In this document: positions 27,864-35,565 of the stretch, one piece after another
How positions within the stretch are numbered: the stretch's first letter is position 1
How the letters are laid out: each line of letters opens with the position of its first letter
Assembly: GCA_050043265.1 (NCBI GenBank)
Contig: JBHJIR010000015.1
Span: 1-64,000, forward strand
Reading direction: 5' to 3'
Length of the DNA stretch: 64,000 bases
Source: Pelagibius sp050043265
GTDB taxonomy: Bacteria > Pseudomonadota > Alphaproteobacteria > Kiloniellales > Kiloniellaceae
The notes under the pieces: model-generated
The model's database searches: none
What the model was told of the DNA's origin: nothing
What the model saw: only the letters and a program-made list of their open reading frames with translations
Translations under genes and position numbers: made by a program

Positions 27864-29488
27864 GCGATATCCCCTTCGTCTTGTTCTTTGCTTGGCATGA
27901 AGGCCTTGGCGAATTCGGCGGCCAGTCCGGGCCGGTCGATCTTGCCGTTGGGATTGCGCGGCAGCTCGCCGCGTTCGACGAACAGCGCCGGCAGCATGTA
28001 CATCGGCAGATCGCGGCGGCAGGCGGCCAGCAGATCCGCTTCGGCCAGCGGGCCGCCGCCCTTCGGCTTGGCCACCACCGCGATACCCTGTCCCAAGGTG
28101 GGATGCGGCAGACCCAGCGCGACGGCCTCCTCGACCAGCCCGGTGGCGTAGAGCACTTCCTCGATCTCGGTCGAGCTGACCCGGTAGCCCGAGGTCTTGA
28201 TCATGTCGTCGCGCCGGCCGACGTAATAGAGGAACCCTTCTTCGTCCCGGCGCACGATATCGCCCGACCACACCGCCAGTTCGGGGACGGGAATTTCCCC
28301 CGGCCGCCCCGGCGCCGGCTTGAAGCGTTCGGCCGTGCGTTCCGGATCGTTCCAGTAGCCGAGCGACACCAGCGCGCCCCGGTGGACCAGTTCACCCTCT
28401 TCCCCCGGCGCGCAGAGTTGGCCTTCACCGTTCACCACCAGGATCTCCGCATTGGGAATCGCCTTGCCGATGGAATCGGGCCGGCGGTCGACCTCGGCGG
28501 GGTCCAGATAGGTGGAGCGGAAAGCCTCGGTCAGGCCGTACATCAGGTAAGGCTTGGCCTTGGGGAAAACCTCGCGCAAGCGCCCCAGCAGAGGCCGCGG
28601 CATGTGGCCGCCGGTGTTGGCGAAGTAGCGCACGCTCTCACCGGCACCGTCCGACCAGTCGAGTTCGGCGATCTGAAACCACAGCGGCGGCACGCCGGTG
28701 ATGCCGGTGATCTCCTCGCGCTGGCAGAGACGTTTGAAATCCCGCGCCATCAGGTAGTTCAGCAGAACCAGCCGCGCGCCCACGCAAAAGGCCGTCGTCA
28801 CCTGGCTGAGGCCGGCATCGAAACTCAGCGGCAGCGCCGAGAGGATGCGGTCATGCGGACCGTTCTCCAGGTACTGGCTGACGCTCTGGCCGCCGACGAT
28901 CAGGTTGCGGTGCGACAGCACCACGCCCTTCGGCCGGCCGGTGCTGCCCGAGGTATAGAGGATCGCCGCCATGTCGAGATCGATGCTGCGCGGCAGCGGC
29001 CGCGCGCCGGGAACCGCCGCCTGCTGCACCTCGGCCCAGCCGCACACCGCCGGGCCATCCGGCCAGGAGTCGCCCTCGCGGGGGTCCACCAGAACCACCT
29101 GGCGCAAATCGGGAAAGCTGCCGCCCTGCTCGTCCTGCAGCGCACCCAGGCTCTGCAGCCGGTCGCGCGACGTGATCAGGATGCGGACGTTGCAGTCGGT
29201 CAGGATGTGGTGGACCTGCTGGGGGCGCAGCACCGGATTGATCGGCACGAAGACGCCCCCCGCCAGGGAAGCGCCGAAGAAGGCCGTGATCGTTTCGACG
29301 CGCTTGTCGAGCCAGATGCCGACGCGCTCCCCGGGGACAAGGCCGAGCGCGGCGAGGCCGGCGCCATGGCGCTCGATCTCATCCCACAGCGCGCCGTAGG
29401 AAAGATGCCGGTCCTTGGCCACCAGGCAGGTCGCCTGCGGCCACTGGCGGGCGCCGCGCAGCGCGAACTCATGAAGGGACTGAATCAT
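27848..29488 (-). CDS. Acyl-CoA ligase (AMP-forming), exosortase A system-associated
   Basis: A 546-residue ANL-superfamily adenylating enzyme (TIGR03098). The core motif is YTSGSTGRPKG near residue 185. YGLTEAFRST and WSGDIVRRDEEGFLYYVGRRDDMIK follow, then a catalytic Lys region near the C-terminus (NPNGKIDRP). It would activate a carboxylic acid as an acyl-adenylate and load CoA or, given the ACP gene at 30488, the carrier protein. The start at 29488 (MIQSLHEFAL) matches the family. An ATG at 29551 is possible. The gene overlaps the decarboxylase. Confidence 0.92.
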   Translation of the reverse strand: MIQSLHEFALRGARQWPQATCLVAKDRHLSYGALWDEIERHGAGLAALGLVPGERVGIWLDKRVETITAFFGASLAGGVFVPINPVLRPQQVHHILTDCNVRILITSRDRLQSLGALQDEQGGSFPDLRQVVLVDPREGDSWPDGPAVCGWAEVQQAAVPGARPLPRSIDLDMAAILYTSGSTGRPKGVVLSHRNLIVGGQSVSQYLENGPHDRILSALPLSFDAGLSQVTTAFCVGARLVLLNYLMARDFKRLCQREEITGITGVPPLWFQIAELDWSDGAGESVRYFANTGGHMPRPLLGRLREVFPKAKPYLMYGLTEAFRSTYLDPAEVDRRPDSIGKAIPNAEILVVNGEGQLCAPGEEGELVHRGALVSLGYWNDPERTAERFKPAPGRPGEIPVPELAVWSGDIVRRDEEGFLYYVGRRDDMIKTSGYRVSSTEIEEVLYATGLVEEAVALGLPHPTLGQGIAVVAKPKGGGPLAEADLLAACRRDLPMYMLPALFVERGELPRNPNGKIDRPGLAAEFAKAFMPSKEQDEGDIACTRP

Positions 29489-29633
29489 CTGATCTGTTGC
29501 GTCTGCGTGAGCCGGCGTGGTGTGAGACGGAAACAGTGCAAGGTACCGCAAAGCCCTGTCAAATCAAGGAAATCGCCGCTCGTATCCGGGCCGGAAAAGC
29601 GCATCTATGGGGGTATTTCCGCGGTCGGCCGCC

Positions 29634-30329
29634 TCAGGGGTTGTGCAGCTCCAGGGTCGGCCCGGCTTTCCGCCGGAATGATAGATGCCGATAGGGCGGC
29701 ACCGAGCCCAGCATGATCTGGCAGGGGCCCAGCCACAAGAAGGTGGCCTGCCCCATCACGCGGGCCCCGAGGCGGCTGTGGGCCGCCAGGGACTCGGTGT
29801 TGAAGGCCGAAATGCGGCTCCAGCTATAGGTCACCCCCTGCGCCCGCAAAAAGGCGTTGGCCTCGTCCCACAGCCGGGCGAAGCCCAGGCCGCTGCGCTG
29901 CTCGGGCAGCAGGTAGACGTCGAAATCCCACGACGCCCGGCCCGCTGGCAAAGGCCGGTAGCGGCAGCGCACCTCGTCCTCCTCGTAGGCGCCGAGGCAC
30001 AGCCAGAGACAGCCGATGATCCGGTCCTCCTTGAAGGCGCCGAAGCAGACCGCCCCCTGGCCGGCCCGGTAGGCCAGCACGGCACGGTCCAGCGGCAGGG
30101 CCAGCAGTTCCGGGGCCTGGGGATCCAGCCGGCGCACCGCGATGGATCGGCCGCGGCGCGCCGGCAGCAGCGGCTGCCCGGCCACCGGCTGGGCCACGAA
30201 GAGGTAGCGGGAAAGCCCCAGCAGCCCGCCGGAGCGCCCGCCCAGCAGATGCAGGCCGTAGGCCAACACCCCGACGGGTCCCAGTTCTCCGGCGAGGCGT
30301 TTGAGCTTGCCGAGAAGTGAATGTGACAT
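29634..30329 (-). CDS. GNAT-fold acyltransferase
   Basis: A 231-residue protein with a GNAT-like C-terminal half (VCFGAFKEDRIIGCLWLCLGAY, DFDVYLLPEQRSGLGFARLWDEANAFLRAQG, SRISAFNTESLAAHSRLGARVMG), the pattern of an acetyl-CoA binding N-acyltransferase. The N-terminal 45 residues are a helical lead without a signal peptide. It is divergent from the ACP gene and upstream of the ligase-decarboxylase operon by about 145 bp. Likely acceptor: an amine or sugar amine in this pathway. Start at 30329 rather than 30347 by family-like beginning only. Confidence 0.75.
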   Translation of the reverse strand: MSHSLLGKLKRLAGELGPVGVLAYGLHLLGGRSGGLLGLSRYLFVAQPVAGQPLLPARRGRSIAVRRLDPQAPELLALPLDRAVLAYRAGQGAVCFGAFKEDRIIGCLWLCLGAYEEDEVRCRYRPLPAGRASWDFDVYLLPEQRSGLGFARLWDEANAFLRAQGVTYSWSRISAFNTESLAAHSRLGARVMGQATFLWLGPCQIMLGSVPPYRHLSFRRKAGPTLELHNP

Positions 30330-30487
30330 GGGATAAAATGCGGCCAACAGAATGATAATTCAGCCTAGCTTATGCCGGGCCATCTTGTTATGTGCAATTC
30401 CGCCGGTGTTCGCTATAGGGTGTTCTTCACAGCGCGTCCGGGATAGAGAGTACGGGCGTATCGTCGCGGAAGACAGTGGGAGTTCAG

Positions 30488-30739
30488 ATGGCGGTCATTG
30501 ATGGTGTGAAGCGGGTGCTGCAGGAAGCCCTTCAGTTGGGCGACCGGGTGAACGGCTTCGACGAAGACACCGCGCTCTTCGGCAGCATCCCGGAATTCGA
30601 TTCCATGGCTGTCGTGACGGTCCTCACCGGCCTGGAAGAGCAATTCGATATCGAGGTCGACGACGACGATATCTCGGCCGATGTCTTCGAGACCCTGGGC
30701 AGCCTCACCCGCTTCGTCGAAGACAAGCTGGCGGCCTGA
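30488..30739 (+). CDS. Acyl carrier protein, XrtA-associated
   Basis: An 83-residue acidic four-helix carrier protein. The phosphopantetheine attachment Ser is in PEFDSMAV near residue 35, followed by the acidic helix LEEQFDIEVDDDDI. The ATG at 30488 has GGGAG 5 bases before it. It would carry acyl chains activated by the ligase at 27848-29488 and hand them to acyltransferases in the cluster. It starts the forward operon with the two hydrolases. Confidence 0.92.
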   Translation: MAVIDGVKRVLQEALQLGDRVNGFDEDTALFGSIPEFDSMAVVTVLTGLEEQFDIEVDDDDISADVFETLGSLTRFVEDKLAA

Positions 30740-30813
30740 CCGGGCCCGGCAGCGGTGGCACCCCTGCGATGACACCCCTCCGATGACGGTCCTCTCATGA
30801 CGGGGCCCCTATC

Positions 30814-31647
30814 GTGACGATGGAGGCGTTCTTCCTCGACGGCGCGCGCGGCCCGCTGCTGGCGGTTCACCATGCCGCGACGGGTGGCCGCGTGCCGCGC
30901 CAGGGTCTGGTCTACCTGCCCCCCTTCGCCGAAGAAATGAACCGGGCCCGCCGCATGGCCGCCCGGCAGGCGCGGCGGCTCGCCGCGCTCGGCATCGACG
31001 TGCTGCTGCTCGATCCCTTCGGCACGGGGGACAGCGCCGGCGATTTCGGCGAAGCCCGCTGGGAAACCTGGCGCAGCGATGCCGAGGCGGCGACGGCGTG
31101 GCGCGGCGACCGCTGCGGCGGCCCGGTCGGCCTGTGGGGGCTGCGCCTCGGGGCCCTGCTGGCCGCCGAGGTGGCCGCCCAGGCACCCGGGCGCGTCTCG
31201 CGGCTTGTGCTCTGGCAGCCTGTCCTCACCGGCGATCGCTTTCTCACTCAATTCCTGCGCCTGCGGGTCGCCGCCGGCATGGCCGACCCATCGGGCGCCA
31301 AGTCGGGTAAGGAGTCGACGAAGTATCTGCGGCAGCGGCTGGTGGCTGGCGAGGCGTTGGAGGTCGGCGGCTACGAACTCGCCCCGGCGCTGGCCGAGGC
31401 AGTCGGCGGCCTGCAGTTGGCGCCGCTGCTCGGTAAACTGGAGGGCACCGCCGTAGACTGGCTGGAGGTCAGCTCGGGCGGGTCCCCCGAACTGCTTCCC
31501 GCCTCCCAGCAGCTCATCGCGGGCATGACGGACCAGCGGCCCGGCCTGCGCGCTCAGGCCGTCGCCGGAGAACCCTTCTGGGCGATCCAGGAATTCACCC
31601 TGGCTCCGGCGCTGCTGGAAGCCACCGACGCCCTGTTCCGGCCATGA
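30814..31647 (+). CDS. Exosortase A system-associated hydrolase 2
   Basis: A 277-residue alpha/beta-hydrolase-fold protein (TIGR03101). LLDPFGTGDSAGDF near residue 65 and GLWGLRLGALLAAEVA near residue 107 match the family. The nucleophile elbow reads G-L-R-L-G, with Arg where Ser normally stands, so classical esterase chemistry is unlikely. The start is a GTG at 30814 (an ATG lies two codons later). It overlaps the next hydrolase gene by 4 bp (ATGA). Confidence 0.88.
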   Translation: MTMEAFFLDGARGPLLAVHHAATGGRVPRQGLVYLPPFAEEMNRARRMAARQARRLAALGIDVLLLDPFGTGDSAGDFGEARWETWRSDAEAATAWRGDRCGGPVGLWGLRLGALLAAEVAAQAPGRVSRLVLWQPVLTGDRFLTQFLRLRVAAGMADPSGAKSGKESTKYLRQRLVAGEALEVGGYELAPALAEAVGGLQLAPLLGKLEGTAVDWLEVSSGGSPELLPASQQLIAGMTDQRPGLRAQAVAGEPFWAIQEFTLAPALLEATDALFRP

Positions 31648-32582
31648 CGATCCCAGCGCGCGACCCGGCGCGCGAACAGGCCATCACCTTTTCCTGCGGC
31701 GGCGCTGCGCTGCTCGGCATCGTCCACCCCGCGCCGGCTGCCGCCGACACCGTCTCCCCCGCGCCGGCCTCTGCCGGCACCGGCGTGCTGATCGTCGTCG
31801 GCGGCCCGCAGTACCGCACCGGCAGCCACCGGCAGTTCCTGCTCCTGGCCCGCCAGCTCGCCGCCGATGGCATTCCGGTTATGCGCTTCGCCCACCGAGG
31901 CATCGGCGACAGCGAAGGCGACTTCCGCGGCTTCGAAGCCTTGGACGAGGACATCGCGGCCGCCATCGACGCCTTTCAGGCGCACTGCCCCGGGCTGAAG
32001 CGGATCGTCCTCTGGGGCCTCTGCGATGCGGCCGCGGCGATCCTGTTCTACGCCCACCGCGATCCGCGCGTCAGCGGCGTGGTCCTGCTGAACCCCTGGG
32101 TCCGGACGCCCGAAGGCGAAGCCCGGGCCGTCCTGCGCCACTACTACCTGCAGCGGCTGGTGGACGGTGCGTTCTGGCGACGGCTGGCCGCCGGCCGGGT
32201 CAATCCGTGGGCCTCGGCCAAGTCCCTGCTGGAGCTGCTCGCCCGGCGCTTCCGTTCGCCCGACGCCGCCGACACGGCGGCGGACTCTGCCCCCCTGCCG
32301 GCCCCCCTGCCGGACCGCATGGCGGCCGGCCTGGCCCGCTATCGCGGGCCCGTGCTGCTGATCATGAGCGGCCGGGACCTGACCGCCCGGGAATTCGAGG
32401 ACGCCGCCGCCGCATCGGACACTTGGCGCCGCCTGCTGGGCGAGCCGCGGGTGCGCCGCTGCGACCTGGGCGATGCCGACCACACGTTTTCGCGCCGCGC
32501 CTGGCGTGATACGGTGGCGCAGTGGACCGTCGCCTGGCTGCGCCGGCAATCAGGCGACGGCGAGGCCGCACCGTCAGAATGA
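31644..32582 (+). CDS. Exosortase A system-associated hydrolase 1
   Basis: A 312-residue alpha/beta-hydrolase-fold protein (TIGR03100). GTGVLIVVGGPQYRTGSHRQF and FAHRGIGDSEGDFRGFE are typical. The nucleophile elbow is GLCDAA with Cys near residue 127, as in dienelactone-hydrolase-like enzymes, and a late DADHTFS offers the His. It is translationally coupled to hydrolase 2. The pair may act as a thioesterase/transferase step on ACP-bound acyl groups, which is inference. Confidence 0.9.
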   Translation: MTIPARDPAREQAITFSCGGAALLGIVHPAPAAADTVSPAPASAGTGVLIVVGGPQYRTGSHRQFLLLARQLAADGIPVMRFAHRGIGDSEGDFRGFEALDEDIAAAIDAFQAHCPGLKRIVLWGLCDAAAAILFYAHRDPRVSGVVLLNPWVRTPEGEARAVLRHYYLQRLVDGAFWRRLAAGRVNPWASAKSLLELLARRFRSPDAADTAADSAPLPAPLPDRMAAGLARYRGPVLLIMSGRDLTAREFEDAAAASDTWRRLLGEPRVRRCDLGDADHTFSRRAWRDTVAQWTVAWLRRQSGDGEAAPSE

Positions 32583-32589
32583 GCAAGCA

Positions 32590-32853
32590 ATGACGTCGAT
32601 AGCGCTGGGTGTTTTCATCGTCTTCATCATCTACGTGATGATATGGAGCATCCGGAATGACGGGGCCCGGTCGATCCGCGAGCAGACCGGCTTTATCCGC
32701 ATGCGCGTCCCCGCGAAATCGGCCGATGCCAAGACCGAAGCGGCGGAGCCGCAAGTCTCGGTGACAAGTACCGCCAAGGCGAAGAGAGCCTCCGCAAAGG
32801 GCCCGGGGCAGCGGCGCCCTACCCCCTCCCGAGGTCAGATTTCCCCGGACTGA
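32590..32853 (+). CDS. Small single-pass membrane protein
   Basis: An 87-residue protein: one N-terminal membrane helix (LGVFIVFIIYVMIWSI, residues 4-21), then a basic and Ser/Ala/Lys-rich cytoplasmic tail. It starts 7 bp after hydrolase 1. No motif recognised. It may be a small partner of the operon. Confidence 0.6.
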   Translation: MTSIALGVFIVFIIYVMIWSIRNDGARSIREQTGFIRMRVPAKSADAKTEAAEPQVSVTSTAKAKRASAKGPGQRRPTPSRGQISPD

Positions 32854-33358
32854 TTCTGTCGGTTGCCGGCTTCCTGCCCGCTTGTGATAAGGTTAATCGG
32901 ATTCGACTTCCGATCAACCAGCGCGCGCTTCCACGACGGCAATTCAATTCCCTATCCTGTCTATTACTACAATCGTGGTCATCGAAAGTCCGTTTTACAT
33001 CGCGGGCCTAGTGAAAACGAACATTAAGACACTGAAAACGCTGGATGCCACGGAACAGACTCAGAAGAACCACAAAATGTCACAAGGCAAGTGACTCAGG
33101 GCGGCTATAAGAGATTAACCCTTTCGGGTTGCGGCCTACTACCCATTCCCGGTGGCCGGGAGGTAGTAGCGGACTTTTGGGGAAAGCAGTGGCAGCGCAA
33201 CGAGCTTTAGAAGTTTCCCTTCGAAAGCATTGCTTTCCAACAAATAATGTCCTGTCGCGACGCTGCGCGATCACCCGCCGGATGCTCCGCAAAGCGCCTA
33301 TACGCACGACGTCATCCCCTTGTGGTAAATTCGGGTCTTTTACCTTGCGGGAGTGCTT
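32854..33358. other. Long untranslated region with hairpins before the acyltransferase gene
   Basis: About 500 bp with lower GC than the neighbours and no supported gene. It holds a small hairpin AACCC-TTTC-GGGTT near 33117-33130 and a larger imperfect stem of CTACTACC and GGTAGTAG between about 33135 and 33171. No riboswitch class I know was recognised and no clear sigma-54 promoter was found. Confidence 0.4.
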
Positions 33359-33445
33359 ATGCGGATTCTGTTAACTATTTTTTCTTGGCTTCCTGGGACC
33401 CTCCTTTATCCAGCGATGTATCGCTGTTCCACACCCTCCGCTTAG
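33359..33445 (+). CDS. Possible 28-residue hydrophobic peptide
   Basis: ATG at 33359 follows a GCGGGAG ribosome site by 5 bases and opens a 28-codon frame (MRILLTIFSWLPGTLLYP...) ending in TAG at 33443. It stops 15 bp before the acyltransferase start. It could be a leader peptide or a small membrane peptide. Evidence is ribosome site and composition only. Confidence 0.3.
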   Translation: MRILLTIFSWLPGTLLYPAMYRCSTPSA

Positions 33446-33460
33446 CGTTAACGGAAGAAA

Positions 33461-34219
33461 ATGGGAACTCAGCCAGCACTCGAGACGCTTCTCGCCAGCA
33501 TCCCCGCCCCTCGCGCACGCCTGCGCCAGGCCGAAACGGCTCCTGCACCTCAGGCGGCCCCAAGTCGCCTCGACGTCCTGGGCCACTTCGACCAGGTATT
33601 CGCCGAAGCCCCGGCGACGGAACCGGAGGAGATCGCTGAAGCCTTCCGCCTGCGCTACCAGGTCTACTGCCTGGATCGCGGTTACGAGAGTGCCGACAGC
33701 TGCCTCGGCGGCATGGAAAAAGACTTCTACGACGAGTACGCGTTGCACAGCATCCTGCGGGAACAGACCAGCGAGGCCGTGCTCGGCACCGTGCGCCTGG
33801 TCCTGCCGCCAGCCGGCCCGACCTGGTTTGCCGGGATGCCACTGGCGGACTATGCGCCGCTGGAAGCCATCGAGGCGATCAAGCGCCTGCCCCGGGGGAC
33901 CACGGCGGAGGTTTCACGCTTTGCCATCACCCGCTCCGCCCGCGAGATCCTGAAGGACTCCCGATCCGGTTCCGGGTACCTCTCCGCCATCGATGAGAGC
34001 GGCACGACGGTCGGCGAGAAGCTGCTGCCCTACATGTCCTTGGGCCTTATCCGGGGCCTGGTACGGCTCAGCATGCTGCACGGCGTCACCCACTGGTGCC
34101 TGGCGGCCGAGCCCTCGTTGCTCCGCCGGCTGCGGTCCTATGGTCTGCACTTCCAGAATGCGGGTCCGCTGGTGGAGCACCGCGGTCTGCGCCAGGTCTG
34201 CTACGCCGAGTTGGAGTAA
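33461..34219 (+). CDS. PEP-CTERM/exosortase system-associated acyltransferase, C-terminally truncated
   Basis: A 252-residue protein of the TIGR03694 acyltransferase family, whose fold resembles acyl-homoserine-lactone synthases and N-acyl amino acid synthases. Key features: FRLRYQVYCLDRGYE, LGTVRLVLP, TAEVSRFAITR, LLPYMSLGLIRGLVRLSMLHGVTHWCLAAEPSLLRRL. A TAA at 34217-34219 ends it, but the same frame continues for 33 more codons to 34321 with sequence matching the paralogue's tail (DERPEFWNILTDGG versus ERPDVYEILTDGG). The true gene may therefore extend to 34321 with a nonsense codon. The catalytic core is intact. Confidence 0.85.
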   Translation: MGTQPALETLLASIPAPRARLRQAETAPAPQAAPSRLDVLGHFDQVFAEAPATEPEEIAEAFRLRYQVYCLDRGYESADSCLGGMEKDFYDEYALHSILREQTSEAVLGTVRLVLPPAGPTWFAGMPLADYAPLEAIEAIKRLPRGTTAEVSRFAITRSAREILKDSRSGSGYLSAIDESGTTVGEKLLPYMSLGLIRGLVRLSMLHGVTHWCLAAEPSLLRRLRSYGLHFQNAGPLVEHRGLRQVCYAELE

Positions 34220-34321
34220 CTGCTGGACCAGGCCGCCGACGAACGGCCCGAATTCTGGAACATCCTCACCGACGGCGGCGCCCTGTCATGTGCGCCGCGC
34301 CAGTCCCTCAGCGCCGCCTAG

Positions 34322-34668
34322 CTTTCCGGCATCTGCCGCATGAAAGCCGAACCGGCCGCCTGGCGGCCGGAGCCAGGGCTTTGTCCCCTGCGCGCCCGCT
34401 AACTCCTTGATTCCCATGATAGCAATTGCAATCATCGATTGTATCTTGATCTGCATTGCCCTTTTGTTGCAGGGATTTAGCCGTTTGCCGGTAGGCATCA
34501 CTTAATCCTGCCTTAACGCAGCGAGGGTATCCTTGTGGCAATCGGCAGCTAAAGCGACCAGACGGCCGTCACCTGAGTCGTGGTGCCGACGATCCAATAA
34601 AAATCGATAAAGACGGCACCGTATGCGTTGCGGAAGCGTCGTTGCAACTTGGCATCAGGAATGCAGGC
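34322..34668. other. Intergenic region between the two acyltransferase genes
   Basis: About 350 bp. An AT-rich stretch at 34407-34445 contains CAATC-ATC-GATTG and other short palindromes that could bind a regulator. No clear gene or terminator. Confidence 0.35.
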
Positions 34669-35511
34669 ATGAACGAATCCTATCAGCACGCCGGCATCGC
34701 GCCGGCTTCGGGTGCCCGTGCAAGCCGGTCTGCAGCCCTTCAGAGGGACGAGAGCATGAACCGCGCTGCGAGGGAACTCTATCGCCAATACTTCGACACC
34801 ATCATTGTCGGTGAGAGCGACGAGAAGCTGCTCGAAGAGGTGTTACGTCTGAGCTACAAGGTCTACTGCATCGAAAACACTTTCGAAGCGGCCGATGCAA
34901 ACCCCCAGGGGTTGGAGCGCGACCCCTATGACGATAAGGCGGTCCACTGCCTGCTGCTGCACAAGGGCAGCCGCGCCTGGGCCGGCACCGTGCGCCTGAT
35001 CCTCCCCAACAAGGAAGCCCCGGACCACAGCTTCGCCCTGCAGGACGTCTGCACGGACCCGAGGATCCACGATCCCGAAAGCTTTCCGGTCATGCAGATG
35101 GCCGAGGTTTCGCGGTTCTGCATCTCCAAGGACTTTCGCAAGCGCCAGAACGACTGGCTGTATCCGGCCAGCAACGAACCGGGCGAGCAGGAAGACGAGC
35201 GGCGCGTCATCCCCAACATGACGCTTGGCCTGATCGAAGGCCTGATTGCGATGAGCCTGGACAACGGCATTTTCTACTGGTGTGCCGTCATGGAGAAGCC
35301 GCTGCTGCGGCTGCTGTCCCGCCTGGGGATCCACTTCGAAAACATCGGGCCGCTGGTCGAATACCATGGTCGGCGACAGCCCTGCGTGCTGGAACTGCGC
35401 ACCATGCTGGAACGGGTCCACGCCGAACGTCCCGACGTCTACGAGATTCTGACCGATGGCGGCCGGCACTGGGATCGTCTAGAATGCGCGCTGGCAGCGC
35501 GAGCTGGGTGA
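34669..35511 (+). CDS. Second exosortase-associated acyltransferase, probable C-terminal frameshift
   Basis: A 280-residue paralogue of the gene at 33461: LSYKVYCIENTFE, AGTVRLILPNKE, MAEVSRFCISKDF, NMTLGLIEGLIAMSLDNGIFYWCAVMEKPLLRLLSRLGIHFENIGPLVEYHG. It ends at TGA 35509-35511 after an unlikely tail. Skipping one base near 35482 restores a frame reading NARWQRELGDGDCQ and ending in a TGA (35567-35569) that overlaps the next gene's ATG in the usual ATGA manner. This suggests the natural gene runs to 35569. The start is uncertain between 34669 and 34756. Substrates would be an acyl-ACP and an amine or amino acid. Confidence 0.85.
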   Translation: MNESYQHAGIAPASGARASRSAALQRDESMNRAARELYRQYFDTIIVGESDEKLLEEVLRLSYKVYCIENTFEAADANPQGLERDPYDDKAVHCLLLHKGSRAWAGTVRLILPNKEAPDHSFALQDVCTDPRIHDPESFPVMQMAEVSRFCISKDFRKRQNDWLYPASNEPGEQEDERRVIPNMTLGLIEGLIAMSLDNGIFYWCAVMEKPLLRLLSRLGIHFENIGPLVEYHGRRQPCVLELRTMLERVHAERPDVYEILTDGGRHWDRLECALAARAG

Positions 35512-35565
35512 CGGCGACTGCCAATGCATTCTCCCCCTGCCCAACAGCGAGCAACTGTTGTTGCG

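Noticed and set aside
27864..28271. Longer N-terminus for the PLP decarboxylase
   Set aside because: The extra 136 residues are low-complexity Arg-rich sequence from another frame of the ligase gene. Family similarity begins at MHPALMHW.
27881..29716. Plus-strand frame of 611 codons
   Set aside because: Antisense of the acyl ligase, with no recognisable domain or ribosome site.
33181..33210. Sigma-54 promoter before the first acyltransferase
   Set aside because: Only poor matches to the -24/-12 elements exist here: TGGCAGCGC...GAGC has the wrong spacing, and the one site with correct spacing (GGGGAAAGCAGTGGCA) lacks most consensus bases.
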